From contig NZ_JAJERB010000001.1 in NCBI RefSeq assembly GCF_020685205.1, positions 62,001-126,000 of the forward strand: a stretch of DNA of 64,000 bases, read 5' to 3'. The notes under the pieces are model-generated. The model did no database searches. It saw only the letters and a list, made by a program, of their open reading frames with translations, and was not told the origin of the DNA. The position numbers and the translations under genes are program-made. Position 1 is the stretch's first letter. The number at the start of each line of letters is the position of its first letter. This document shows, piece after piece, positions 16,819 to 24,361 of this stretch. The stretch is from Hymenobacter translucens (GTDB taxonomy: Bacteria; Bacteroidota; Bacteroidia; Cytophagales; Hymenobacteraceae).

Positions 16819-18390
16819 ATGGATAGAACCTTACGCTCGCCCCTTTATCTTCTATTCGCCCTGCTCACGTACGGGTGCGGCTCCCCGGAGAAAGAAACTA
16901 TTCCCGAGCCGGAACCCACCGCCAGAATTCTGATCTTCTACAAAACGGCCGGGTTCTACCACTCCTCCATCCCCGTCGCCATCTCTGCGTTGCAGAAGCT
17001 TGGCAAGGACCACAACCTCGCCGTCGACACCACCCGGGTAGCGGCCAACTTCAACCCGGCGAACCTGGCCCGGTACCAGGCCGTCGTATTCCTGAGCACG
17101 ACCGGCGACGTGCTCAACAACAGCCAGCAGCAGGCCTTCGAGCAGTACATCCAGGCCGGCAACGGCTTCGTGGGCATTCACGCCGCTACCGATACGGAGT
17201 ATGACTGGCCCTGGTACAACGGGCTGGTGGGCGCCTACTTCAATGGCCACCCGGCCATTCAGCAGGCGACCATCCAGGTCACCAACAAAAACCACGACGC
17301 CACCGCTCCCCTGCCCGATTCGTGGCAGCGCACTGATGAATGGTACAACTTCCGGGACCTGGACCCCGGGGTGCAGGTGCTGGCCAGCCTCGACGAGCAA
17401 ACCTACTCCGGGGGCATTCACGGCAGCAGCCACCCGATTATCTGGTACCACGACTATAAAGGCGGCCGGGCTTTTTACACCGCCGGCGGCCATACCGATG
17501 AAAGCTACCGGGAGCCGCTATTTCTGCAGCACCTGCTCGGCGGCCTGCAGTACGCGGTCGGCAAGTCGAAACGCGTCATGACGCCGAATCCAAACCCGAC
17601 CTATCTCTGGAATAACCTGCTGGACCAGAACCTGACGCAGTGGGATAAATTTATTGGCGTGCCTCATTTTACCCTAAACCTGCCGGGTTATCCGTCGGGG
17701 GACGGCATCAATGGAACGCCCATTGGCCTGAACAACGACCCCCTGGAGGTTTTTAAGGTAGTCCAGGAAAATGGGGGACCCGTGCTGCAAATTTCCGGAC
17801 AGATCTACGGGGGGCTGAGCACCAAGCAGGAAATGGGCAACTACCACTTCAAAGCGGAGTTCAGGTGGGGAACGCGCAAGTACGAACCGCGCCTTACGGC
17901 CAAGCGCGACAATGGCATTCTGTACCACGCCAAGGGAAATCAGGGAGTGGTCTGGAATGCGTGGATGGTTTCACAGGAGCTGCAGATCCAGGAGGGCGAT
18001 ATGGGCGACTATTTTGCCCTGGGCACGGGCGGTGATATCCGGGGTGCGTACCGGAATTCAGACAATGAGCTTGATTGGATATACGACCCTGCCGCACCAT
18101 TAAAGCGGTTCGGACTGGGCGAGTACAACCGCTGCCGCCGGGGCCGCAACGCCGAAAGACCGTTAGGCCAATGGAATACGGTGGAGCTGATTTGCCTGGG
18201 GCAGAAAAGCATTCACGTCATCAACGGCGAAGTAGTGATGGTGCTGGAAAACTCCGGAGGCTATAACCCCGCAGGGTCGCAGGTGCCGCTGGCCAATGGC
18301 AAAATTCAAATCCAGTCGGAAGGGGCCGAAGCGTACTACCGCAATGTCCAGATCCGCCCCATCTCGGCAATTCCATTGGAATACAGATAA
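16819..18390 (+). CDS. ThuA-like / DUF1080 fusion lipoprotein
   Basis: A 523-residue lipoprotein with lipobox LLTYGC near residue 20. Residues about 35-255 form a ThuA-like (class I amidotransferase-like) domain: ILIFYKTAGFYHSSIPVA, GFVGIHAATDTEYDWPWYNGLVG and YHDYKGGRAFYTAGGHTDE. Residues about 270-515 form a DUF1080 / 3-keto-disaccharide hydrolase jelly-roll (NGILYHA, NAWMVSQELQIQEGDMGDY, WNTVELIC, GKIQIQSEGAEAYYRNVQIRPI). Both domains are associated with carbohydrate turnover in Bacteroidota, and DUF1080 enzymes act on 3-keto sugars. Here the gene stands alone with no oxidoreductase or SusCD pair, so the substrate is unknown. Confidence 0.9.
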   Translation: MDRTLRSPLYLLFALLTYGCGSPEKETIPEPEPTARILIFYKTAGFYHSSIPVAISALQKLGKDHNLAVDTTRVAANFNPANLARYQAVVFLSTTGDVLNNSQQQAFEQYIQAGNGFVGIHAATDTEYDWPWYNGLVGAYFNGHPAIQQATIQVTNKNHDATAPLPDSWQRTDEWYNFRDLDPGVQVLASLDEQTYSGGIHGSSHPIIWYHDYKGGRAFYTAGGHTDESYREPLFLQHLLGGLQYAVGKSKRVMTPNPNPTYLWNNLLDQNLTQWDKFIGVPHFTLNLPGYPSGDGINGTPIGLNNDPLEVFKVVQENGGPVLQISGQIYGGLSTKQEMGNYHFKAEFRWGTRKYEPRLTAKRDNGILYHAKGNQGVVWNAWMVSQELQIQEGDMGDYFALGTGGDIRGAYRNSDNELDWIYDPAAPLKRFGLGEYNRCRRGRNAERPLGQWNTVELICLGQKSIHVINGEVVMVLENSGGYNPAGSQVPLANGKIQIQSEGAEAYYRNVQIRPISAIPLEYR

Positions 18391-18465
18391 CGTCCTTCCC
18401 TGAAATGACGAACGATGGGGCTGACCTGCAGGTTCTGCTGCTCGTTGCCGGGGAAGACCGCAAAC

Positions 18466-18507
18466 ATAAATACCCGACTGCTTCTGAGTGAGCAGCCGGG
18501 TATTTAC
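18466..18507. terminator. Bidirectional terminator between ThuA/DUF1080 gene and trmB
   Basis: Stem AAATACCCG/CGGGTATTT, extended through an imperfect inner stem (18468-18482 with 18491-18505), lies between two convergent genes. Confidence 0.75.
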
Positions 18508-18572
18508 GTTCAGAAAAAGTCCTGCCTGTGACGGGCACTTATATCGACACCACCCGGCCGTGGGCGGTCTGC

Positions 18573-19235
18573 TTAGCTCAGCTGAAACTGCAGGTACTTG
18601 ATGGGGATGCCCGCCTGGCGGAAGCGCCGCTCGTAGTGGGTCTGGATGTCCTCGGCGTGGGGCAGCAGCTCGGGGGTGGCGTACAGGTCGGCCGTATGGG
18701 CCAGAACGGTGGCGCCGGGGCGGCTCTGCACGGTTTCCAGGGAGTACTCGTAGAGCGGGCCGTCGTCGGTTTTGAGGTGAACCAGTCCGCCGGGGCGCAG
18801 CACCTGCTGGTACAGGCTCAGAAAACGTGGCGACGTCAGGCGGCGCTTAATGTCCCGGTCGCGGGGGCGCGGGTCCGGAAAGGTAATCCATACTTCATCC
18901 AGCTCCCCGGGCGCGAAATGGTCGAGCAGGGCTTCGGCCCGGGTGCGGACAAACCCCACGTTGCGCAAGCCCAGCGCTTCGGCCCGGGTGCTGCCCCGCC
19001 AGATCCGGTCGCCCTTGATGTCGAGGCCCAGGAAGTTGCGCCCGGGGTAGCGCTGGGCCAGGCCTACCGTGTATTCTCCCTTGCCGCAGCCCATTTCAAG
19101 CGTGATGGGGCTGGCATTTCCAAAAAAGGTTTCGTGCCATTTGCCGGCCGTGTTGCCATAGGCATCCTTTCCGGGCTCGACAATGTCGGGGCGCCGTGCG
19201 TTCAGCGCAAACCGCTCTAGTTTTACTCGACTCAT
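18573..19235 (-). CDS. trmB: tRNA (guanine-N7-)-methyltransferase
   Basis: Methylates N7 of G46 in the tRNA variable loop using S-adenosylmethionine. The Rossmann fold shows the SAM motif EMGCGKGEYT, then NFLGLDIKG, followed by the family-specific ITFPDPRPRDRDIKRRLTSPRFL catalytic segment and VHLKTDDGPLYEYSL. The 220-residue length matches the family. ATG 19235 gives the usual MSRVKLERF start. It lies 212 bp downstream of folC in the same direction and ends at a shared terminator. Confidence 0.95.
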   Translation of the reverse strand: MSRVKLERFALNARRPDIVEPGKDAYGNTAGKWHETFFGNASPITLEMGCGKGEYTVGLAQRYPGRNFLGLDIKGDRIWRGSTRAEALGLRNVGFVRTRAEALLDHFAPGELDEVWITFPDPRPRDRDIKRRLTSPRFLSLYQQVLRPGGLVHLKTDDGPLYEYSLETVQSRPGATVLAHTADLYATPELLPHAEDIQTHYERRFRQAGIPIKYLQFQLS

Positions 19236-19447
19236 ATCAGGTAAGCGTGAGCTGAACCAGCCGCAGCCGGCTCAGCGTTGGTTTTCAAATCGTTTGTAGT
19301 CCCAGGCAGCGCAAAAAGACTTAGCAAGGCAGAACGAGGTATTTTTAGGTTTTGGGCTGCAATCAGCCCAGAATCAGTTCAAGCGCAGCTCGACGTTTGT
19401 TTCGAATGGATGTGCTGCTTCAGCAACAAGCAAACCTTCGGTGCGCG

Positions 19448-20743
19448 TTACAGGCCCTCGACCTCGGCCACGACAAAGGTACTGCCCCCGATAAACACCA
19501 CGTCATCCGGGCCGGCGGCCGACCGGGCCGCCCGCACGGCGGCCATCACCGGGCCGTACACCTCCCCTTTCAGCCCGGCGGCTACGGCAAGCTCCGCCAG
19601 CTCCGGGGCCGGCAGGGCCCGCGGAATAGCCGCCTGGCAAAAATAGTAGCGGGCCTCGGCCGGCAGCAGGCGGAGCATTTTCGTCACGTCCTTGTCGTTT
19701 ACCGCCCCCAGCACGATGTGGAGCGTCTGGTAGGGCAACCGGGCCAGCTGGGCCGTCACGAACCGGATACCGGCTTCGTTGTGCCCGGTGTCGCAGATAA
19801 CCAGCGGGCAGCGGCCCAGTATCGTCCACCGGCCCCGGAAGCCGGTCAGGCGGCGCACATCCCGCAGTCCCTCCCGCACGGCCGCTTCAGGAATCTCAAA
19901 GCCCTGCCGCCGCAGCTCATCCACCACGGCCAGCACCCCGGGCACGTTCCGGCGCTGATAGTCACCAGCCAGTCCCAGCTCCAGATCAGCCAGCTCGATG
20001 GCGCCCGATACCTCCAGCAGCTGGGCTTCGGCGTCCGGGGCAGGCTCAGCCAGCTGGGCCACGTGGTAGTGCTGATCGGCAAACGTCAGCGGAGCCAGCT
20101 CAGCCCGGGCTTTCTGCTCAAACACCGGGGCTACCTCGGACTGGGTCTGGCTGATGACAACCGGCACCCCGGGCTTGATGATGCCGGCCTTTTCCCCGGC
20201 AATCAGGGGCAGCGTGTCGCCCAGCAGGTTCTGGTGGTCGAAGCTGATGTTGGTGATAAGCGAAACCAGTGGGGTGATGATGTTGGTGGAGTCGAGGCGC
20301 CCGCCCAGGCCCACTTCAATGACGGCAACGTCCACCTGCTGCCCGGCGAAATACCGAAACGCCAGCGCCACGCACATCTCAAAAAACGACGGCTGGATCT
20401 GCTCGAACAGGGGCCGCCACTCGGCCACGAACTGCACCAGGTAGTCGGGCTCCAGCTCCCGGCCATTCACCCGGATCCGCTCGGTAAACTCCCGCAGGTG
20501 GGGCGAGGTATAGAGCCCCACCTTGTAGCCGGCGGCCTGCAGCACGGCGGCCAGCAGATTCGAGCTGCTGCCCTTGCCGTTGGTGCCGGCCACGTGAATG
20601 GTGCGCAGCTGCCGCTCGGGGTTGCCCATGGCGGCTACCAGGGCCTCGGTGTTGCCCAGCCCCTTCTTAAAGCCCGCCGCCCCCACCTTCTGGAACATGG
20701 GAAGCTGATTGTAAAGGTAAGCCAGGGTTTCGGCGTAGGTCAC
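19448..20743 (-). CDS. folC: Bifunctional folylpolyglutamate synthase / dihydrofolate synthase
   Basis: Adds glutamate to dihydropteroate and extends folate polyglutamate tails in the cytoplasm. The Mur-ligase-type ATP site is VAGTNGKGSSSN; further motifs are YTSPHL, FEMCVALAF, VEVGLGGRLDSTN, SFDHQNLLG and, in the C-terminal domain, DTGHNEAG. The preferred start is GTG 20743 (VTYAETLAYLYNQLPMFQ), which matches the usual N-terminus and gives 431 residues; an ATG at 20824 would add 27 unlikely residues and reach the terminator region of the next gene. Confidence 0.95.
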   Translation of the reverse strand: MTYAETLAYLYNQLPMFQKVGAAGFKKGLGNTEALVAAMGNPERQLRTIHVAGTNGKGSSSNLLAAVLQAAGYKVGLYTSPHLREFTERIRVNGRELEPDYLVQFVAEWRPLFEQIQPSFFEMCVALAFRYFAGQQVDVAVIEVGLGGRLDSTNIITPLVSLITNISFDHQNLLGDTLPLIAGEKAGIIKPGVPVVISQTQSEVAPVFEQKARAELAPLTFADQHYHVAQLAEPAPDAEAQLLEVSGAIELADLELGLAGDYQRRNVPGVLAVVDELRRQGFEIPEAAVREGLRDVRRLTGFRGRWTILGRCPLVICDTGHNEAGIRFVTAQLARLPYQTLHIVLGAVNDKDVTKMLRLLPAEARYYFCQAAIPRALPAPELAELAVAAGLKGEVYGPVMAAVRAARSAAGPDDVVFIGGSTFVVAEVEGL

Positions 20744-20837
20744 GGGAAAGGCGGTGGGTGGAGTGCAAAGGAACGGCAGCAACTCGGAAAAACCGCCCGG
20801 CCCCGCTCCTTCTGCATTCGGCAAAACCGGCCGGAAA

Positions 20838-20876
20838 CGAAAAGCACCTTTCTGTCCGTCAGAGAGGTGCTTTTCA
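20838..20876 (-). terminator. Terminator of the Ton-motor operon
   Basis: 15-bp stem with one or two mismatches (20840-20854 with 20860-20874, AAAAGCACCTTTCTG/CAGAGAGGTGCTTTT) lies 20 bp past the TonB-like gene on the minus strand. Confidence 0.85.
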
Positions 20877-20895
20877 AAAGTCGGCGGAAGACCTG

Positions 20896-21768
20896 CTAGT
20901 CGGCGCGGATGACGAAGCGGATAAAGCCGGTGGCCCCGCCTGAGCCTTCACTTACCCGGCGGAAGGTGGCCTTGTTGTACACCTCGTCGCGGTAGATCTT
21001 TTCCACGGCCGGCGAAACGTTGCCGGAAACCTTAATCACGTTCTCGACTTCCCCGTCCTCGCTGATCTTGATTTTAAAAACCAGCTCCCCGCTTTCGTTT
21101 GAAACGTCTTTGGGGTTGGGCCGGGTTTCGAAGGCCCAGCCGGGCATGCTCAGGGAGCTGCTGCCGGAGCCGCCGTTGCCGTGCCCGGGCTTGCCGTAGA
21201 GGGCCTTGGCATCAAGGGAGCCGTTCGGGTCGCCCTGGTCGCCGACGGAGCCGGGCCGGTCGCCGTTATTATTGCCGGTAGGCGTGTTGCTGGTGCCGGC
21301 CGTACCGTTGCCCCCGCCGTTGTCGCTGCCCTTGGGCGTGTACAGGGTCCGGGGCTTTTCCACGGGGCGGGGCGTTTCGCGCACTTCCTCTTTGGGCGGG
21401 CTGGGCTTCTCAACGGGCGGCACCGACACCGGGCTTTCCTCGGCCTCGCTCGTGATGATCTTTTCCTCGGAGGCTTCGGTCCGGACGGGCTCACTTGCCT
21501 GCTCGGGCTGGGGGTCGGGGCTAGCGGCGGGCGGGCGGCTGTCCTCCCGGTTCTGCGACTCGTTGGCCGTGGCCGTGGTCTGCACGTCGCCGTAGCCAGC
21601 CGGGTCGAGGCCGTAGTTCAGCTCCACGCCTTCCTCGCCCATGCCCAGCAGCGGCGGGTCGGGGCCTCTGAAGACAGTGAGCAGAAAGGCGCCCGCCAGC
21701 AGCGCGTGGATCAGCACGGTGCCGATTATCGCCTCGCGGCGGTGCTGTTCGCGATATTCGATAGGCAT
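20896..21768 (-). CDS. TonB-like energy-transducer protein
   Basis: A 290-residue periplasm-spanning protein that passes energy from the ExbB/ExbD motor to outer-membrane receptors. It has one N-terminal membrane helix (about 14-34), a long Pro/Glu/Lys linker (about 70-145), a Gly/Asn-rich spacer and a C-terminal TonB-like domain (GELVFKIKISEDGEVENVIKV to FIRFVIRAD). It is the last gene of the operon with ExbB and ExbD upstream, followed by a clear terminator. Several TonB-dependent barrels in the window could be partners. Confidence 0.88.
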   Translation of the reverse strand: MPIEYREQHRREAIIGTVLIHALLAGAFLLTVFRGPDPPLLGMGEEGVELNYGLDPAGYGDVQTTATANESQNREDSRPPAASPDPQPEQASEPVRTEASEEKIITSEAEESPVSVPPVEKPSPPKEEVRETPRPVEKPRTLYTPKGSDNGGGNGTAGTSNTPTGNNNGDRPGSVGDQGDPNGSLDAKALYGKPGHGNGGSGSSSLSMPGWAFETRPNPKDVSNESGELVFKIKISEDGEVENVIKVSGNVSPAVEKIYRDEVYNKATFRRVSEGSGGATGFIRFVIRAD

Positions 21769-21774
21769 GACACG

Positions 21775-21880
21775 TTGGTTTTTAGTTGCTGGTTTCTGGT
21801 TTTTTGGATCCGGTTATTCAGTCAACGTATCGGACTTCATTAATTAACCAAAAACCAAAAACAAATTACCAAAAACCAAA
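21775..21880. repeat. Inverted GGTTTTT-type arms in the exbD-tonB gap
   Basis: Repeated TGGTTTnTGG motifs (21775-21807) face repeated CCAAAAACC motifs (21848-21880) as imperfect inverted arms. On the coding strand, GGTTTTTGG follows the exbD stop and CCAGAAACCAG precedes the tonB-like start, the same layout as at 1075-1193. Confidence 0.75.
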
Positions 21881-21887
21881 CGGAAGC

Positions 21888-22295
21888 TTAGCTGCCGCCT
21901 TGCTGGGCCTGGGTGGCCATCACCATCTTGATCTTAAGACGGTTCCCGATTTCCAGGATATCAACCAGCTTCTGCACGTTCAGCGAGTTGTCGACGCGCA
22001 ACACCACGGTGGTTTGCGTATCGCCGGCCAGGCGCTGCTGCAGGCCCTGCTCCAGGGTAGCGGCACTCAGCTCCTGGCGGTCCAGAAAATAGCGGCCCTG
22101 CGCGTCGACCGACACGTTGATGGTTTGCTTCATGACGGCCTTGCCCGAGCGGGCGTTCGGCAGCATCAGCTTAATCACGTTGGGGTTAACCATCGTGCTC
22201 ACGATCAGGAAGAACAACATCAGAAAGAACATGATGTCGTTCATCGACGAGGTCTCGACGTGCGAGGACAGCTTCCGACGACGGGTAAGATTCAT
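21888..22295 (-). CDS. exbD: ExbD/TolR-type biopolymer transport protein
   Basis: A 135-residue inner-membrane motor subunit with one helix (about 18-40, NDIMFFLMLFFLIVSTMV) carrying the conserved Asp20 needed for proton flow, followed by a periplasmic domain (INVSVDAQGRYFLDRQEL to MVMATQ). It works with the ExbB-like protein upstream and the TonB-like protein downstream. It lies 131 bp after exbB and is preceded by an AAGACC-type leader repeat. Confidence 0.93.
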   Translation of the reverse strand: MNLTRRRKLSSHVETSSMNDIMFFLMLFFLIVSTMVNPNVIKLMLPNARSGKAVMKQTINVSVDAQGRYFLDRQELSAATLEQGLQQRLAGDTQTTVVLRVDNSLNVQKLVDILEIGNRLKIKMVMATQAQQGGS

Positions 22296-22302
22296 TTTAA
22301 AA

Positions 22303-22333
22303 GGTCTGAGGTCTTGGAAACTTAGGTCTTGGA
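22303..22333 (-). repeat. AAGACC-type leader repeat before exbD
   Basis: On the coding strand this reads two copies of CCAAGACCT separated by a short spacer, ending about 8 bp before the ATG at 22295. It matches motifs before hisD, the barrel gene at 26065 and bshB1. A weak complement lies after the exbB stop (about 22393-22425). Confidence 0.75.
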
Positions 22334-22426
22334 GTTTTCGATGCTATAAGCCTAGGATCTGCTCTTTTTTTACGAGTCAGTTAACCCGTACTAAGCCCTA
22401 ACCTTCTAATACCTAAAGCTTCAGGG

Positions 22427-23122
22427 CTAGTTATCCTGAAGGATGTCCATGAATTCGAGGGCCGAGTTTTCCATGTTGAAAACCAGGCGCTCAACCAGGA
22501 TGCTAAGCCAGTGGTAGCCTACGTGGGCAATGATGCCGACGATCAGACCAGCGGCCGAGGTCACCATCTTGGTGTACAGGCCACCCGAAATCTGGGCGAT
22601 GCCGAAGTCACCGGTGGTGGAGATGGCGAAGAAGATCTTAATTACCCCGATGATGGTGCCTACAAAGCCGATCATGGGAGCAATGCCGGCGATGATGCCC
22701 AGGATGCTGATGTTTTTCTCGAGGCGGGCTACCTCGATCTTGCCCACGTTCTCGACGCTGGTTTCGATTTCCTTGAGCGGCAGCCCGATGCGGCGAATGC
22801 CTTTTTCAATCATGCGGGCCAGCGGGGACGGGTTCTGGGCGCAGAGCATCTTGGCACCCTGCAGGTCGCCTTTCACCATCAGCCCCCGGATGCCCGACAT
22901 AAACGAGTCGGGGTTGGCCGTCGCGCGGCGGATGGTGATATACCGCTCAATGATGATGTAAATGGAGATGAAGGAAAGAATGAAGATCGGAATCATCACC
23001 CAGCCGCCCTTCACAATCAGGTCAATCAGGGAAAGTGTGGGAGCTGCTTCCGCCGCCGCGTTGGCAGCAGTGGCGGCGGAGTCGGCAACGGCCGTGGTGG
23101 CCTGCAACAGAAAAGAGGTCAT
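22427..23122 (-). CDS. exbB: ExbB/TolQ/MotA-type proton channel protein
   Basis: A 231-residue inner-membrane stator subunit of the Ton motor. After an Ala-rich N-terminus the first membrane helix is GGWVMIPIFILSFISIYIIIE (about 39-59); two more helices follow a cytoplasmic loop, with the signature ISILGIIAGIAPMIGFVGTIIGVI and SGGLYTKMVTSAAGLIVGIIAHVGY. The gene starts two bases after the stop of the HU/SPOR gene, so both are surely co-transcribed. Confidence 0.94.
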   Translation of the reverse strand: MTSFLLQATTAVADSAATAANAAAEAAPTLSLIDLIVKGGWVMIPIFILSFISIYIIIERYITIRRATANPDSFMSGIRGLMVKGDLQGAKMLCAQNPSPLARMIEKGIRRIGLPLKEIETSVENVGKIEVARLEKNISILGIIAGIAPMIGFVGTIIGVIKIFFAISTTGDFGIAQISGGLYTKMVTSAAGLIVGIIAHVGYHWLSILVERLVFNMENSALEFMDILQDN

Positions 23123-23123
23123 G

Positions 23124-24212
23124 CTAATAGTTTAGGATCCAGATGGCTGAGCCAAGCTTTTTGGCCAGCCGGGCCCGTTCGCGCTCCGCTGATGCCCGAT
23201 CGGCAAAGTCGGCGGCGGACAGGTAGAAGTTGCGGCTGCCCCGCTGGGGCAGGATCACCTTGGCCGGGTGGCCGTGCTTGCTGAGTACAACCCGGCCCTT
23301 CTCCGCGCTTTTCAGCGACTTGAAGGCCGCGTCGATGATGTAGAAACGGCCGGTGCGCGCGTTAATTGTGCTCGGGCCGGCCACGGTGGCCGGGGCAGCG
23401 GACTTCGGAGCTACTGACGGGCGGGCAGCGGGCTTGGTTGCAGCCGGTGCGGCGGGTTTGGCCGCCGGGGCTACGGCGGGCGCGGCCGCCTCTTCTACCC
23501 GGGCTGCTTCCTCGCGCCACTCGTTGTTGGCAATTCCCGCCTGCTGCCGGCTGATTGCCGGGGTCGCGGGCTTGCTTACCGAGGGGGTGCTGACGGCCCA
23601 GTCCGGCAGTTCTTTCAGGCTGTCGGGCAGGTAGCCCATCTGCAGGGCGAACATGTAGTTGGCCGACAAAATCAGCCCTGCAATGACGACCACGGAGGCC
23701 GTGTTGAAAAGACGCTTCATGGTGCGGCGGGCCCGGGCGGCAGCTAGTTGGGGCAGCACCGGCTGCCGGTCGCGCGCCAGCAGAGCATCGGTGGCGCGAA
23801 TAGGACGGGCCACCAGCTCCGGCAGGCCGTAGCTGGCCGACAGCAGGTTCTGGCTGCCGGTGTACTCAAAGTCGAGGCCGCGGCCGGGGGAGCGGCGGAA
23901 GATGCCGATGCCCGGCAACTCGGTGCGCTGTCCGGTTTCCAGGTCCTGCTGCAGCCCCCGCACGGCTTCGCGCACGAGCTGCCGGGCCTGGGCCACGGAA
24001 ATGTTCTGACTCTGGCTCAGGGCATCAACCAGCAGCCCGTCGTTGCGGGTCAGGGACTGGTTGAAGGCCACGCGCTTGGTGGGCGGGGCCAGCGTGTGCC
24101 GCACCGGATGCACCTGCGCCGGCGCATAGTCGGCAATAAGGCCGCCGAAATCGGGAATGATGACGCAGTCGTGGTCCCGGAGCAAGGTGCGGATGTGGTC
24201 AGATAGCTGCAA
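23124..24212 (-). CDS. HU-CCDC81-type and SPOR domain membrane protein
   Basis: A 362-residue protein. The N-terminal 145 residues (HIRTLLRDHDCVIIPDFGGLIADYAPAQ, then LPGIGIFRRSPGRGLDFEY) resemble the paired bacterial HU-CCDC81 domains, related to HU-type folds. A membrane helix follows (about 167-188), then an Ala/Pro linker (200-280) and a C-terminal SPOR-like domain (RFYIIDAAFKSLKSAE to AIWILNY), which in other proteins binds denuded peptidoglycan at division sites. The topology puts the HU-like part in the cytoplasm and SPOR in the periplasm. The start is TTG 24212; no ATG or GTG fits. It heads the Ton-motor operon. Confidence 0.88.
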   Translation of the reverse strand: MQLSDHIRTLLRDHDCVIIPDFGGLIADYAPAQVHPVRHTLAPPTKRVAFNQSLTRNDGLLVDALSQSQNISVAQARQLVREAVRGLQQDLETGQRTELPGIGIFRRSPGRGLDFEYTGSQNLLSASYGLPELVARPIRATDALLARDRQPVLPQLAAARARRTMKRLFNTASVVVIAGLILSANYMFALQMGYLPDSLKELPDWAVSTPSVSKPATPAISRQQAGIANNEWREEAARVEEAAAPAVAPAAKPAAPAATKPAARPSVAPKSAAPATVAGPSTINARTGRFYIIDAAFKSLKSAEKGRVVLSKHGHPAKVILPQRGSRNFYLSAADFADRASAERERARLAKKLGSAIWILNY

Positions 24213-24256
24213 AAGGGTCGGAGTTACGATGAAGTGGAGGCGGCAGGCGCTGCAAC

Positions 24257-24313
24257 GGCCGGGACCTCCCGGCCGCTCCCAGCCCCGTAGGCTGCTGCGA
24301 CCGGGAGGTCCCG
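24257..24313. repeat. Inverted repeat CGGGACCTCCCGG in an intergenic gap
   Basis: 13-bp perfect inverted arms at 24260-24272 and 24301-24313; each arm is itself nearly palindromic. It lies downstream of the barrel gene (minus strand) and may act as a terminator, though no T-run follows. Confidence 0.6.
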
Positions 24314-24361
24314 CGCGGTATTTCAGACGACTAACGGAAGTGGCATCAACTCAGGTCAGGT

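Noticed and set aside
18573-20743. folC-trmB as a functional operon
   Set aside because: A 212-bp gap and no shared pathway; co-transcription is possible but not shown.
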